Positions 19,847 to 31,904 of a DNA stretch of 64,000 nucleotides are shown in pieces. Source of the stretch: Chaetoderma sp. LZ-2023a. Its lineage: Eukaryota > Mollusca > Caudofoveata > Chaetodermatida > Chaetodermatidae. The DNA lies in contig CM067369.1 in assembly GCA_034401795.1 (NCBI GenBank), positions 85,135,129 to 85,199,128 of the forward strand. Reading direction: 5' to 3'. The translations under genes were made by a program, and so were the position numbers. The notes below the pieces were generated by a model. That model made no database searches. It had not been told where the DNA came from and saw only the letters and a program-made list of their open reading frames with translations. Position 1 is the first letter of the stretch, and each line of letters begins with the position of its first letter.

Positions 19847-19936
19847 CTTTTCCAGGAACCAGCCTGCATTAATGTCCAAATCCTCATAGCCTAGCCTGAT
19901 CTTGTATGGGTCACCGAGCTCTGGATCAACAGATAT
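19847..19936 (-). CDS. Host gene exon 13: PLAT-like domain 3, middle
   Basis: 90 bases, phase 0 to 0, acceptor TTGCAG, donor AAAAG/GTACTT. It encodes ISVDPELGDPYKIRLGYED and INAGWFLEK. LG.PYKIR+GYED......GWFL+KV is the strongest PLAT/LOXHD1 signature in the window. Confidence 0.92.
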
Positions 19937-20154
19937 CTGCAATACAAAATTAAGCAAATTAATTCCACCTTTATTATCTACAATTCATCTTTTTTCAGTT
20001 TTTCATAGGAGCAATAACTTCTAAGTTATTAGAGAATGGATAACAGTACCCTAGTTCATTATTATTTGTTAAGTTATGGTTAAGATAAACAGAGCTTTTT
20101 CAGTGCTGTGGCCTGGCACCAAATGAATTAAAACTAGTAATAACTGGATGCGTT

Positions 20155-20365
20155 TTAACCCTTAGCACTTTGTTGTTAAAATTTTTAATTTTCAAATTAA
20201 ATTAATAGATGAACTGGTGTTAATTTTTCAACAAATTTGGTGGAAGATGGTGCTGTCGCAGACAGCAACATCGTCCACCAAAATTGTTGAAAAAAGTACA
20301 CCAGTTTCTTGGCTATTGACATGTTAAAATATAGAATATTGACATCAGAGTGGTAAGGATTAACT
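20155..20365. repeat. Repeat C copy
   Basis: It begins 'ttaacccttagcact' and ends 'agtggtaaggattaa'. The two arms fold over a 'gctgtcgcagacagcaac' centre. The ends fit TTAA target sites with CCCTT/AAGG termini. Confidence 0.8.
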
Positions 20366-21079
20366 CATTTGATCCTGGAGCAGAGATGTATATTGATGTC
20401 ATAAAGCATGTTGTCACATCTCGAGCCATCAAAATGGGCTGCTGATGTGAGGTCTGTAGGTGTGTCTATTTAGACAGGATTATTGAAACACACAAGAACA
20501 TAATATATATCACAAACCAATCTTTCTAATAATCATTTTGGTACATAATATGACTTACTTCCTAATAAACATTTCTGTGGAAAATTATTTTCAAAGAAAT
20601 TGGAAATCCAATTATCTTAAAATTGAGATTCAGCAATATTCTGGTAATGAATTAAGCCAATTTGCGAGAGGATGGCAGTTCTAATTTAGTGTTTCAAAGC
20701 TCAATACGTCAACTTTCTTATATTGTATTGTGAAAATAGTGCTAATTTGACAACACATCATGTTACAAAAATTAAAAACTTTGGTTTGTGGTTTTTTAAA
20801 TCATTGTATTATAAATATTTACAACGGGGTCGAGCTACAAATCAAAACAAACTTATTCACAACTCTCGCCCTAAGTTAACATCCCTATCGCTCAATCTGG
20901 CTCAATCAGATTACAATAAGAAAAATTTTATATAACGCATGTTTCCATGCCTTACTACAACAGATGTTAGGCAACAAAATTAACTATTTTATAAGGTTCG
21001 CAAATAGAAATAAAAAATGTGGCTGCAATACAACCATGAAGCTCGCCTTTATATGACTTTGCAATGAACTATAACGCTT

Positions 21080-22415
21080 GACTTCAAACATAATATAAAT
21101 ATAGAAGGCTTATCAATACACATACCAATGACCAAGACCTTTGGCCTTTCGACCCCAAAGGAATTGGCTCATCTCCTCTCATCACCAAGTGTCCAAGTTT
21201 GGGTGCAGTATTATTAACATATGAGACATGAACTTCTAACTTGAGGTAAAAGCAAAATGTTATTGTTGAAAAAAACCCACTGAGTTTTGTCATTATCACA
21301 CTGACCTTGACCTTTAACTGCTTGAGCTAAATGCAAAATGTTACTTTTAATAAAAACTAGGTTTTAGCAAGGATTGAGAGACCCTGACCTTAAACATTTT
21401 GACTCCATGGTGTCATGTGTCAATCCCACTCACGATAAATAAGCATGTGTCCAACTTTGGCTCCAGTAGGATTAAGCGAGCATGAGATATAAACAGTGAA
21501 GTTGAGCTAAACACAAAACGTTTCTGCTGAAAACAGTTTTCCCCCCAAGATCACAATGATCGTTAACCTTTCGACTCCGAAGGACATTGTGCCATGTTCT
21601 CTCATTATAAGGAAGCATGTGTTTAAGTTTGCGTACAGTATGATTAACCAAACATGAGACATGAACTACTACGTTGAGCTAAACGCAAAATGTTAATACT
21701 AAAAAAACACCCATTTAGCAACATCATAACAATATTGACCTTTGACCTTTTAGCCCAAAGGTTATTACGTCATTCTCTCTCCTTATACTAGAAAGTATGT
21801 ATACATGTTTGGGTCCATGAATACTAAGCAAACAGCAGATATGAACTCCTAATTTGAGCAAAAGACAAAATGTTAATGTTGAAAAAACCCAGTTTTTACC
21901 AATGTCACAATAACCGTGACCTTTTCCCTTTTGCCCCAACATCATTGTATGATGCTCCCTAATTATAAAGAAGTATCTGTCCATGGTTGGGTCGACCATA
22001 CATAACCAAAGATGAGATATGAACTGTTAAGTTGACGCTAAATACAAAATGTTAATATTGAAAAAACAGTTTTTACCAATGTCAGTGACCTGTACCTTTT
22101 GACCTCAATGTTATTATTTAATGCCCTCTCATTTTACGGAAGCATGTATACAGGTTTGAGTGCAGTATGATCAACTAAAGCTGAGATATAAACTGCTATG
22201 TTGAGCCGAACAGAAAATGTTAATGTTAAAAAAACACAGATTTTACCCAGGCGACTGTGACATTGCCCTTGACCTTTTGAGCCACGGTCATTGTGTGACA
22301 CCGTGCCATTATTAAGAAGCATCTGTCCAAGTTTTGGTCCAGTATGATTAACTAAATATGAGATATAAACAGAAAAGTTGAGCTAAATGCAAATTGGATG
22401 ACGACGCCACCACCA
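21080..22415. repeat. Tandem repeat D, about 175 bp unit, ~7 copies
   Basis: Degenerate tandem units share 'gttgagctaaa(t/c)gcaaaatgtta', 'ttgaccttttgac' and 'aagtttgggtgcagtatgatta'. Related arrays or partial copies occur at 40420-41265, 56255-56695 and 60870-61560, each near a 'gcttgacttca' flank. It carries repeated TGACC/AGGTCA half-sites. Non-coding. Confidence 0.85.
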
Positions 22416-22549
22416 TCGCCACCGGACTATGTGCACAACATCACAATAGCGTGTTTTAAATCGTAAAGTCGAGCAAAAGTCATAGTTACATATCCTCAGT
22501 GACAACATTTTATACAACATAATTCTGCAATAAATGAGTTAAAATTTAC

Positions 22550-22713
22550 CTTAAAGTTATCTGTTTGTCCACCTTGGAAGAGTCCCTCGCTGGTCTGGCC
22601 AAGAATAATCGGTCCTGTCACCCCAGTCTCACAATATACATAAAGCATGATAGGACTCTCTGAATTCATTGCGCCTACATCACTTGTGGTCAGTTCTAAG
22701 TGCCAATCACTAG
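22550..22713 (-). CDS. Host gene exon 12: PLAT-like domain 3, N-terminal half
   Basis: 164 bases, phase 1 to 0, acceptor ATTTCAG, donor TTAAG/GTAAAT. It encodes SDWHLELTTSDVGAMNSE, PIMLYVYCETGVTGPIILG and GLFQGGQTDNFK. W.LE+.TSD......+.++VY...G.TG...L and F..G..D.F are clear PLAT features. Confidence 0.9.
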
Positions 22714-23367
22714 CTGAAATATTAGGTTAATAGCAATAAATTATATAATGTCTCATAACAATACTGTCCTATGACATCAACAACCTGTGCTTATTTCCCA
22801 CTGAGGGAATTGCTAGGCTGTTGATACATATTGAGTCTGTTCATTTGAGAATATGATCCAATGATCTGAATCATCTGAATCATACAGATTCCTGACATTT
22901 GTACTGCAACTCTATAGTCTGGAACCAGTTAGATCATAGGATAATTGGATCATATTCCAATCGAACAGGCCCTTTTTGTATCATCTGATATAAATTGGTG
23001 TGTTCAAAAACAGATCATTAAGCATCTACATAGATTTAATTTTGTTTAATTTACAAATGCTTACTAGCTGATACAGACCAGATACATCAATTTCATTACA
23101 ATGCAAATATTATTTAATCATTTCATGGTAATGTTTTCTTAGGACTCATTCCATACATTCTAATCTCCCCCCGAAACCCTGCTTTAAATAGATGGATGGC
23201 TCTGAATGTAATGTGTGTTCTCACACAACCTGTGAGGAGACCAATATTCATTTGCTATGCTTGCTCTAATTCAATGAAAAACTGAAGTTCTCTTTATTGG
23301 TTTATCCTAAATATTTTTTATGAAAAATGTGCATGCGTGCGTGTGCATGCGTGCGTGCGTGCGTGCA

Positions 23368-23406
<39 letters not shown>

Positions 23407-24191
23407 ATGCGTGCGTGCGTGCGTGCGTCTATGCATGCATGCTTGTGTGCGAGTGTGCATACATGTAAGGTGTCAAGCTAAGACAACTTTAAAATCTGCA
23501 TTACAAAACCGAGGCTATTCTGTCAACCGAGGATGTTCTCAGTTATTTTTTTATGAAGTTGGATGCAAATGAGGTCCTTTATGGCTATTTTATATTTTTT
23601 CTTATATATGTCTAAAAAGTCGTCATTTAGACAGACTAAAACTGCCTAATGTTCTCCTTTAGGGCAAGCATGGGTGTGCTTGTATGTATCCATCAGTGTG
23701 TGGGTAAAAGATGATAACCGGGGACAATTACATGAACACACACGTCTTAACCAAGAACACTCAACAATGGACTGTCCTCAGTTGCGTGGAAAAATTAACA
23801 CTGGTACAGTACATATAGCTCAGCCAAGAATGAACAAACATGGAGGTGTAATTACACATTAACCCTTTAATACTTGAATTTGTTTTTTCAATTTTCAGTT
23901 TTCTTATAGAAAACGTCCATTTGCAGACCAAGAAGACTATTTTTTACAAATTTACCACTGGAATGACTGGCTCAGTTATCGAGCCAGTCATTCCAGTGGT
24001 AAATTTTCAAAAATAGTCTTTTCTTGGTCTGCAAATGAACATTTCTCAAGACCACTACAAAAGCTGTTTTTGGCTGATATGAGTGTCCATGTTCTTGTTT
24101 GACATCTATGATGTGGGCAGGTATGCACGCGCATGTGAGCATGCGTCAGCCAGTGCGCATCAGTGAGTGTGGTGTCATATTTCATTCTAAC
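22714..24191. other. Intron 11: simple repeat and Repeat B
   Basis: It contains an imperfect inverted region at about 22850-22975, a (TGCG/TGCA)n tract at 23330-23430 and a Repeat B palindrome at 23865-24085. No gene is seen. Confidence 0.7.
23865..24085. repeat. Repeat B copy (TTAA-type palindromic element)
   Basis: The arms 'ccatttgcagaccaag', 'aatttaccactggaatgac' and 'tggctcagttatcgagcca' form a long hairpin. The left end is 'ttaaccctttaa'. The same element occurs at 25375-25610, 38375-38620, 39255-39600, 46015-46241, 46924-47162, 47720-47960, 48530-48760 and 60340-60560. Confidence 0.85.
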
Positions 24192-24248
24192 CTTGCACAG
24201 ATCCATCTTCAATATGTTGTACTTCTTCTTCAGGTGCCTTTCGCATCT
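24192..24248 (-). CDS. Host gene exon 11: short acidic linker exon
   Basis: 57 bases, phase 1 to 1, acceptor CTGTCAG, donor GCAAG/GTTAGA. It encodes MRKAPEEEVQHIEDGSVQ, a hydrophilic linker before PLAT-like domain 3. Only the required phase avoids a stop, which supports the call. Confidence 0.72.
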
Positions 24249-24618
24249 CTGACAGAAATACAAATGTACAACAACAATTGAAATTATTAGATGACAAGAT
24301 TTGAAATAATTAACTTGCAAAATAATATTCACAACAGCAAAATTCAAGTTATTTTCAAATTATTCCATAGAATGTTAGGCAGATCAGAATGAATCTAGCT
24401 AGTGCGACATAATCATTCTCTTTGTAGCTGGCTTGCACAAAAGTGGCCTATGCTGAAATTAACCTTTGTTATTCCCATATGCCAGAAACATGAAATTGGC
24501 ATTAGCAAGTATGTAACCTGCTAAATACCTTAGTAAGATGGGCATTCCCAAGACAAGTGCAGAAGTGGCTTAAGTATTAGAGATACAATGATCAATTATT
24601 TAATGTCATAGTTCATAC

Positions 24619-24671
24619 CTGTCAGAGGAATTGTTATCTTAGAACATCCATCATCATCTATTGTCAAATAA
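24619..24671 (-). CDS. Host gene exon 10: short inter-PLAT exon
   Basis: 53 bases, phase 2 to 1, acceptor TTTTCAG after an A/T-rich tract, donor GACAG/GTATGA. It encodes YLTIDDDGCSKITIPLT. In LOXHD1-type repeats a similar short segment closes a PLAT domain. The support is the perfect phase fit between exons 9 and 11. Confidence 0.75.
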
Positions 24672-25131
24672 CTGAAAAGAAAAAAAAAAATTTAATATTT
24701 AAACTACAAAGGCGCATGAATAGTCAGTATTGAAGATTATATTTGGCAAAGTAAATTTTTAACTGTTTCTTTGAAAGTTTTGTTTTAACTGTTTCTTTGA
24801 AAGTTTTAAAGATTATGATCACGGCAGCGGCGCTGGTGGTGATGGTGCTGATGTTCAAGGATATAGAAACGAAGTTAATCATTCTTTATCTAATTTGACA
24901 AGGTGTTTTTGCTACCTTGGGCAGAGCAGCTTAGAGTAAACTTAGTCTCACAAAATTCAAATTGTGCAAGAAGACATTACATTTGGCTCTATCTATGAGG
25001 GGTGTGTGTATATGTGTGTCAAAACGTCAAAGCGGTGAACATTGGTTTTTGCAATGGCACACCATCAGCTATCCAATCTAATAAGGAATATGTCGTCTAC
25101 TTTGTGTGGTTGCAATGGTTTAACAACTTAC

Positions 25132-25289
25132 TTCTCTGGTTGGAAGAGATATTCGGTTGTGCTGAAGGGACTTTCCCGGACAACTACTTTCTCAATGTGC
25201 CATTCATCATTAGTGTTACTGCCCTCAGTGTGAATGTAGCATGATGTCAAAGACCCGAGACTCACTGCCTCGACAACAAATTGGTCAAC
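25132..25289 (-). CDS. Host gene exon 9: PLAT-like domain 2, C-terminal half
   Basis: 158 bases, phase 0 to 2, acceptor CACATAG, donor GAGAA/GTAAGT. It encodes VDQFVVEAVSLGSLTSCYI, NDEWHIEKVVVRE and TTEYLFQPE. F.VEAVSLG...........W+++KV+V is the PLAT core with the conserved Trp. The intron before it (25290-37960) contains LINE B and the third DIRS-like element. Confidence 0.87.
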
Positions 25290-25374
25290 CTATGTGTGTG
25301 CAAGACAGATCAAGTATGTGAGATATTACAGCACAGTTCTCAGAAAACATGGATGGAATGATACCACACTTTAA

Positions 25375-25800
25375 CCCTTTAATCCCTGAATATGTTCAAG
25401 AAAATTTCATTTTCTCATAGAAAATGGCCATTTGCAGATGAAGAGAAGACTATTTTTGAAAATTTACCATTGGAATGACTGGCTCGATAACCGAGCCAGT
25501 CATTCCAATGGTAAATTTTCAAAAATAGTCTTCTCTTCGTCTGCAAATGGCCATTTTTCAAGACTACTGCAGAAGCCGTCTTTGGCTAATATGAGGGTTA
25601 AAGAGTTAGCACTCAAGTCGGCTAAAAACAGCTTCTGCAGTTGTCTTGAAAAAAGTCCATTTGCAGACCAAGAGAAGACTATTTGTGAAAATTCACCAAT
25701 GGGATGACTGACGTGAAAACTGAGTTTGGCATTTCAGCAGTAAATTTTCAAAAATAATCTCTTGGTCTGCAAATGGATATTTTCTATGAGAAAGCTGAAA
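25375..25800. repeat. Two adjacent Repeat B copies
   Basis: The first (25375-25610) has a near-perfect hairpin around 'gactggctcgataaccgagccagtc'. The second (25610-25800) is more diverged and shares the 'gcttctgcag..gtcttga' flank. Non-coding. Confidence 0.85.
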
Positions 25801-25974
25801 CTTTCTTTAACAAATCTAAGGATGAAAGTGTTCGTGTGTAGCATACATTTACAGCTGCAAATCAAAGTCATCACTTAAGCCTTTAAAACTTTCAAACCAA
25901 AAGCAACAAATTCTTTATGATGAAGGGAATACAAAATCCTCAACAGTTGATTTTGTAACTAAAAGTTAATGGTC

Positions 25975-26246
25975 AAGCGAGGTTCGAACCCAGCCCATTC
26001 TATGGCACCTATTCGCCTAGCATTTGGGAGCCGAGTAGTCTACCGACTGGCCCACCATTCAGAAGACATAAATCCTCTTTCACCGGACCAACATTCAACT
26101 ACCTGACTCACAACCACGCGAATTGACTGGAATGGAGTGTGCATTCCAGACTTGCGATATCTCTAGGCACTCGCATGTATGTAGTTTTTATTATTGTCAA
26201 GCATTAGTTCTAGGAACCCTGTCATTGATGACGCACTGGCACTAGG

Positions 26247-26250
<4 letters not shown>
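25975..26250 (-). repeat. Dispersed repeat with tRNA-like promoter boxes
   Basis: On the minus strand, TGGGCCAGTCGGTAGACTAC (A-box-like) precedes GGTTCGAACC (B box). A second copy with the same boxes and the same extra flank ('aatcctctttcac', 'gaattgactgga') is at 37645-37825. The boxes suggest a tRNA-derived SINE or SINE-like repeat. A functional tRNA is not supported. Confidence 0.6.

Positions 26251-26297
<47 letters not shown>
26251..26297. repeat. (TAA)n microsatellite at the 3' end of LINE B
   Basis: About fifteen 'ata/taa' units directly next to the LINE B 3' terminus ('tttatatagcgcaaaac'). LINEs of the CR1-like type commonly end in short tandem repeats. Confidence 0.9.
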
Positions 26298-29200
26298 GTA
26301 CATTTATATAGCGCAAAACTCTATGCAATAGCATGCTCTAAACGCTTGAAGATCTACGGAATAGAATGTTTTGAGACTTGATTTGAGACGTTAGAGTATG
26401 ACATGTTTTGATATCTAAAGGGAGATTGTTCCATTCAGAACCAGCGGTGAAGGAGAAAGTCTTCTGTCCATATGTTACCAGTTTTGCTTTCGGAACTTTA
26501 AGAATTCTGTTGTTTTGTGATCGGAGAACGCGACCTGGAGTGTAGGGCTGTATGAGATCTGACAGGTAAGTCGGCAACGTGTTGTTTACACATTGGTAGG
26601 TCAAGCAAAGAATCTCATAACAGATTCGCTGCTCTATTGGCAGCCAATGCAAGTCACGAAGCACTGGAGAGATGTGTTCGTATTTACAGGAGAGTGAGAT
26701 AATTCTAGCCGCGGTATTCTGTACAGACTGGAGCTTATGAATGAGTGCCTTTGGAGTGCCAGTGAGCAAACTATTACAGTAGTCCAGTCTTGATAGCACC
26801 AATGAACAAACGAGTGTAGTAGTTGCTTCTTTCGCTAAGTATTTTCTGATATTGCTGATGTTCCTTAACTGAAAGAAACAAGTACTGCAAAGATGTCTAA
26901 CTTGCTACTCAAGGCTTAGCTCACTATCCAACACAATACCAAGGTCCTTTATGCTGCTCGACAGTTTAATGGAGCTAGAACCTATTGTGATATTATTTAG
27001 GTCGGTTTTAGCCAGCCTGGCCGATGGGCCCACTAACAATAGTTCAGTCTTATCATCATTTAATTTACGCATATTTGATGACATCCATGTTTTGATGTCT
27101 CGACAGACAACAGCAGGTTGTTATATGATTGATTGCTTTATCGGTTGCGGGCACTGATGGCTGGAAGCTATGTATGAGTTGAGTATCGTCCACGTAGAAA
27201 TGGTGATCAAGGCCATGGTTCTTAATAACAGATCCAAACGATTTCGTATGAAGTGTAAAAAGTACTGGACCGAGTATGGATCCCTGTGGAACGCCACATA
27301 CGAGCTCTACTGGGTGAGAACATATGCCGTTTTCGTAATCCGACTGAAATCTGTCAGACAGATAGACCTGTAACTCCGAACTCGTTTTTGAAGTGTGTCA
27401 GGAGATTCTGGTGGTCGATTGTGTCGAAGGCGGCGCTAAGATCAAGCAAGAGTAAGAGCTACGTTTCCCTTGTCCACAGCCCAGCGAATATCATTAAGGA
27501 CTCTGAGGAGTGTAGTCTCTGTACTATGGCCCTGACGATAGGCTGACTGGAATGGTTCGAGAAGGGTGTGGATAGACACATGTCTGACAATCGCTTAAGC
27601 ACTGCTCGGTCAACAACTTTGGATAAGAAGGGTAGATCAGACACTGGTCTATAGTTCTTAAGAGTATCTTGGTTAAGATCGGATTTCTTCAGCAGAGGAT
27701 TGATGAGAGCATGCTTGAATATCTTCGGCATGATACCTGCTTCCAAACTCGAATTAACTATTGAGGTGATGACGGGCAGTAAAATGTCAACATGCTCGTA
27801 AATCATCTTTGTAGGAATTGGGTGGAGAGAGCAACACGTTGGTTTAGAAGCTTTTAGGAGCAACAAGACTTCATCTCGGAAAACGGTTGATAGCTTACAA
27901 GGCATTCATCGTTGAAATTTCCAGGATCGGGAGAAGTCACTGAGAGGGCTTGAACACAGCAGCTGATTACGAATGACCTCGATTTTGCCGTGAAAGAAAT
28001 CAGAAAATGATTGTGCAGTCTGTGAAGAGTCATCGATATTTGGGAACACAAATTCCTTTTTCTTGCCCATACGTGAAAACATTAGTTTAAACAATGCCTT
28101 GGGATTAGATGTGGTTTCAAGAATTCTGGAACTCAGTGATATGCGTTTGGACCTTGAAATAATTTTAGATACCCCTATGAAAAAGTTTACTTTGCGGATA
28201 ACTAGCCGCTAGTTAGCGACTAGTTTGCAGCAAAGGAAAAACTGAGCGACAGGACTTAACATGGCCTAGCGGCTAGATGTTAACCTGCCGCTAAGTGCTG
28301 GCATAAATAAAAATGAGCGGCTGGTTTGCAGCAGAGTATGTGATTTGCCAAAAACTGAGCGGCTGGTTAACATGAAGGACTCTGTTTCCCACAAATTGCG
28401 CGACTGGTTAACATGAGACTCTGTTTCTCAGACTATATTTTCCCACCTAAATTTGGAAGAAAGGTCAAAGCCTCATTCTGGCAGAGTATCTGCTATTCAC
28501 ACTTAATTGTCTTGTTAAAGTAGTTTGGTGTAAATGTATTTTGATCACAAGCTTGTTCAAGTGAACAATATGGTTAGTAAGTACATATTATTGTTGAATA
28601 AGTGGATAGATACATGTAACAAGTTGCTGTGCTGCAATGCAAGCAGATCTTTCTTGAACAAGCTTCTGACAGTAAAGTTGATTATTTTACTAGTAATAGA
28701 TGTGTCATATTGGACATAATTTAATTGAAGTATTTAGAAACCTGTTGTCAGTCAATGCTATGTATACTATATATGGTTGTAGCATAAGGAAGATAAATTG
28801 TCAATCCACTAGTAAGTTATCAGAGCTTTTTATGTACTTTAGAATGAATATACATGCATATATATTGACCTAGTTTAACAGGAAGAAGTAATGTCGTGAA
28901 TGGTAGCCATTTTCTTCTTCAAACAGGGTAAGAGTAGTGCAAAGTGAGCGGCTGGTTAGCAGCAAACTGTGCGGGTGGTTAGCGGCGAACTGAGCAGGTG
29001 GTTAGCGGCAAACTAAGCGGTTGGTTAGCGGCAGACTGAATCCTTCGTAACCAATAACATTTTGAGTTGTCGCTACTTAGCGGCTAAAATGTTAACCACC
29101 CGCTACTTAGCGGCTAGTTTGCAGCTAACTAGCGGCTAGTTAGTGGCAGCACTTAGTGGCAGGACCATTTTTTTCATAGGGGACAGCGTTTCTCACGCTT

Positions 29201-30360
29201 ACATATATTTGACGATGAATTTCCAGTCAGGATTTCCGCCATTTGCGCTCTGCTTTCCGCAGTTCGGATTTAGCTTTAGTAACCTCGGGGTTCAAAAGCC
29301 ACGTCGATTCCTGCCTGCATGGTATTTTCTTAGCCTTCTCTGGAGCATGTTTATCTATCAGTGCAGACAATTTGCTGTTATAGAGAGATGCTAAGTCTTC
29401 ACAGTTTAGTGGAGGACACCAAATCAGATTTGATTGCTGGAGATTGTGACGAAATGCTAATTTATCGATTTTAGTCAAGTTTCTGCAGATTATTGTTTCA
29501 ACTGGTGTGGACGGTCGACGGATATCTAGGTACAGTGTTAGCAAATAGTGATCGGACATTTGAAGATCGTGTACTAGGATGTCTTTAACGCTGATCGTAG
29601 ATTCGGGCGTAATAACCCAATATAGAATGTGGCCATTGCGGTGTGTTGGTACATTTATATGTTGAAAGCAATTATGACTTGACAGAATGTCCAGCATTTT
29701 TTTTGTATCACTGTGATCCTCCTTGTCGAAGTGAATATTGATGTCGCCAAGCAAAACAAATCTAATACTTTTGATGCATATGTAGTCCAATAGACATGGA
29801 AACTCACTATGGAACATAGCCGTGGTCAGTTTATTTCGTTTAGATGGAGGTGGATGATAAACACACAGGAAGTGAGTGGATGTCTTAGCATGTGTCAAGA
29901 CAAATTTGAATGACTCAAATGATTTATACTGTGGAGCAACATTGGACAAAATGTTAATTAATACGTAACGTCTAAAAATAACCGCGATGCCACCACCGCA
30001 ATATGATCTTGGGTTGTGCTTGATGACATATCCATCAGGTGTCATAGACGCTATTTTGGACTCATCGCCGCATTGCTGTAACCATCTTTCTGTTAAAATT
30101 AATACGTCAATTTTCTCGTCCACAATTCTTCTTTCTTCTTCTTTTCGTTCGCTGATCATACCGCCAGTCCTGTAAGTGACTATCGACATGACCATAAGAG
30201 TTAAGTGCGTGGATCCATGGTTTATTAGAGTGCGCCATGCGGCCTGGAACCTCCGTCTTCAGCACTCGAGGTTTCTGTCAGGGTTACCTCACCCTTACCT
30301 CCTTTAGTCGCCTCGTATGACACGCAGAGGATACGGAAGGTGTATTCTAAGCCCCACCTA
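26298..30360 (-). mobile_element. LINE B (CR1/jockey-like), nearly full length, decayed
   Basis: A minus-strand non-LTR retrotransposon. 29227-30195 encodes an endonuclease (VLILTERWLQQCGDES, YCGGGIAVIFRR, LLGDINIHFD, MSDHYLLTLYLD). 27459-28100 encodes the RT N-terminal part (LLLKASKPTCCSLHPIPTKM, INPLLKKSDLN, NYRPVSDLPFLSKVVDR). 26800-27460 is RT in broken frames. 26338-26802 is the C-terminus (SRLDYCNSLLTGTPKALI, KLQSVQNTAARIISL, LHWLPIEQRI). A 1.0 kb element (28172-29182) interrupts it between the endonuclease and RT. Stops and frame changes show it is inactive. Confidence 0.88.
28172..29182. mobile_element. Inverted-repeat insertion in LINE B (CCCCTATGAAAAA termini)
   Basis: It starts 'cccctatgaaaaa' and ends 'tttttcatagggg'. 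Inside are many copies of 'gcggctagttagcggc' and 'gcggctggttagcggc' near both ends, in opposite orientations. The LINE B reading frame resumes across it (VRNAV then SKIISRS), so the borders are firm to within a few bases. No protein of its own; a non-autonomous DNA transposon is the best guess. I see no obvious target duplication. Confidence 0.75.
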
Positions 30361-30370
30361 CAGGGCAAGT
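30240..30370 (+). repeat. Conserved-looking non-coding module upstream of LINE B
   Basis: The sequence 'gtcgcctcgtatgacacgc' followed by 'gaggatacggaaggtgtatt' resembles a module I recall as widespread in invertebrate short dispersed repeats. I cannot name it with certainty. It lies at the 5' side of LINE B. Confidence 0.35.
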
Positions 30371-30981
30371 CCACAATCATTTCAGCAATGTCGCTGTATT
30401 TATTCCTGCTTGACTGAGTGTTCCATAAACATATCCATATATCGCATGGGGAATGTTGTGTGTGACCGTATATCGAATTATCACGTGATGTTGCAGGCGC
30501 GTGCAGGTATGAGATGTACTGTGATTGCCCTGAGAACCATCATACTGGCTGGAGTGACCGATTTGCCTATGCCGAATCTGGTGTAGAGATTGGTCGCTGC
30601 TTGGACTGTCCAGCGCGATGGCCGCAAGTAAACAAACATATTCCATGTTTGCAGAGCTCACGGAATGCCACACTGTCGAGCCGGCAAAGTGAGCTGTCAC
30701 TCTTCACTCGTTGCTGAAAGATGATTAGGTCAGCGACTGAATATGTAATCATAGTGGGAATAGCACTTTGTCCACTGAGGAAACCGTTAAGTGAATAGTC
30801 CTCAAACCACCAAATATTGACATTAATTGGACAATTCTCAAGCAACCGATACTTTAGTAATGGCGGACTACTATCAGGTCGAGATATACCAAAAACAAAA
30901 CTTCTAACACAGATAGGTATGATTCCGAAAACAATGAAACACAAGGAAGTTGTCCAACGGAACGCAAGATATCTTACAAAC
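30371..30981. other. Intron sequence between LINE B and third DIRS-like element
   Basis: No recognisable protein or repeat family. Frames of about 100 codons exist on both strands but show no known motif. Confidence 0.4.
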
Positions 30982-31256
30982 TAAGAAAATTTACCAAATT
31001 TCTGACATACTTACCTCCCTAACACTCTTGATATACTAGTATATCGGCTCTAAGTTCAATAATATTCAGAATTATAAAAAGGTAGGTGCCCCAAATGGGC
31101 AGGGGATGTACACAGGCATGCACATGACAGAACCCACCTACTGCGCATGTGCATGCGCATACTGGTACTTCCATTACCAAATATTGGCTGACATAGAAGC
31201 AACTATTTAAATAACCAAAGGACCAGGCCTCCGTGGGGTGGAGAGGCCGGGATCCT

Positions 31257-31350
31257 GTTAGTGAGATAAGTATGTCACCTCACTCATGAAAAAGAAATTT
31301 GGTAAATTTTCTTATTTCACATCACGAGAACATACTTACCTCCCTAACAC
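31257..31350. repeat. Internal complementary region of third DIRS-like element
   Basis: It reads 'ggtaaattttctta/tttcacatcacgagaac'. The first half mirrors the left end at 30982, the second the right end at 37488 with small differences. It defines both termini. Confidence 0.85.
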
Positions 31351-31904
31351 TCTTGGTAAAAACCAGAATTTGAAAGTAAATTTGGTGGGAGGGAGGCAAG
31401 GTCCCTCGAAGAGGCCAGCTCTTTAAATTTTCAAGAGATTTAAAACATCTGAAATTGTGTCTGAAAACACAACCAGGAATAGAATTTTGCATCGGATAAT
31501 CGATCGATGAAGAGAGATTGATCAGAAAGCAAATGCGCTACCCCCCCCCCCACCCCCTCCCCCTCTCTTTCTGAGGAAGGTTAGGAAAAAACGCTGCTCT
31601 AAATGACTAGCACATTCTCTAATACTTGATATTACTAGACATTGGAATAAAGAAGAATTGCTTCAATTTCAAAAACTCTCTGAAAGAACCACAATTAAGA
31701 GACATTAACCATCACCATATTAAATAAATTAAAAAAATGACACCATCACCAAGACAAAAAGCAAAATGGTCACATATACTGACCTCTGATGTCTTGGGTG
31801 CGGCACTCATCTCTTCCCCCACTGGATGAAGAGAATTGTACCAATGTGATATTTGTAAATAGCAGAGGATGAAAACTAATTACAAATATATACCTCTACA
31901 TTAT

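Noticed and set aside
25978..26055. Functional tRNA gene
   Set aside because: A and B boxes are present, but no intact cloverleaf or acceptor pairing is visible and a second diverged copy exists with extra shared flank.
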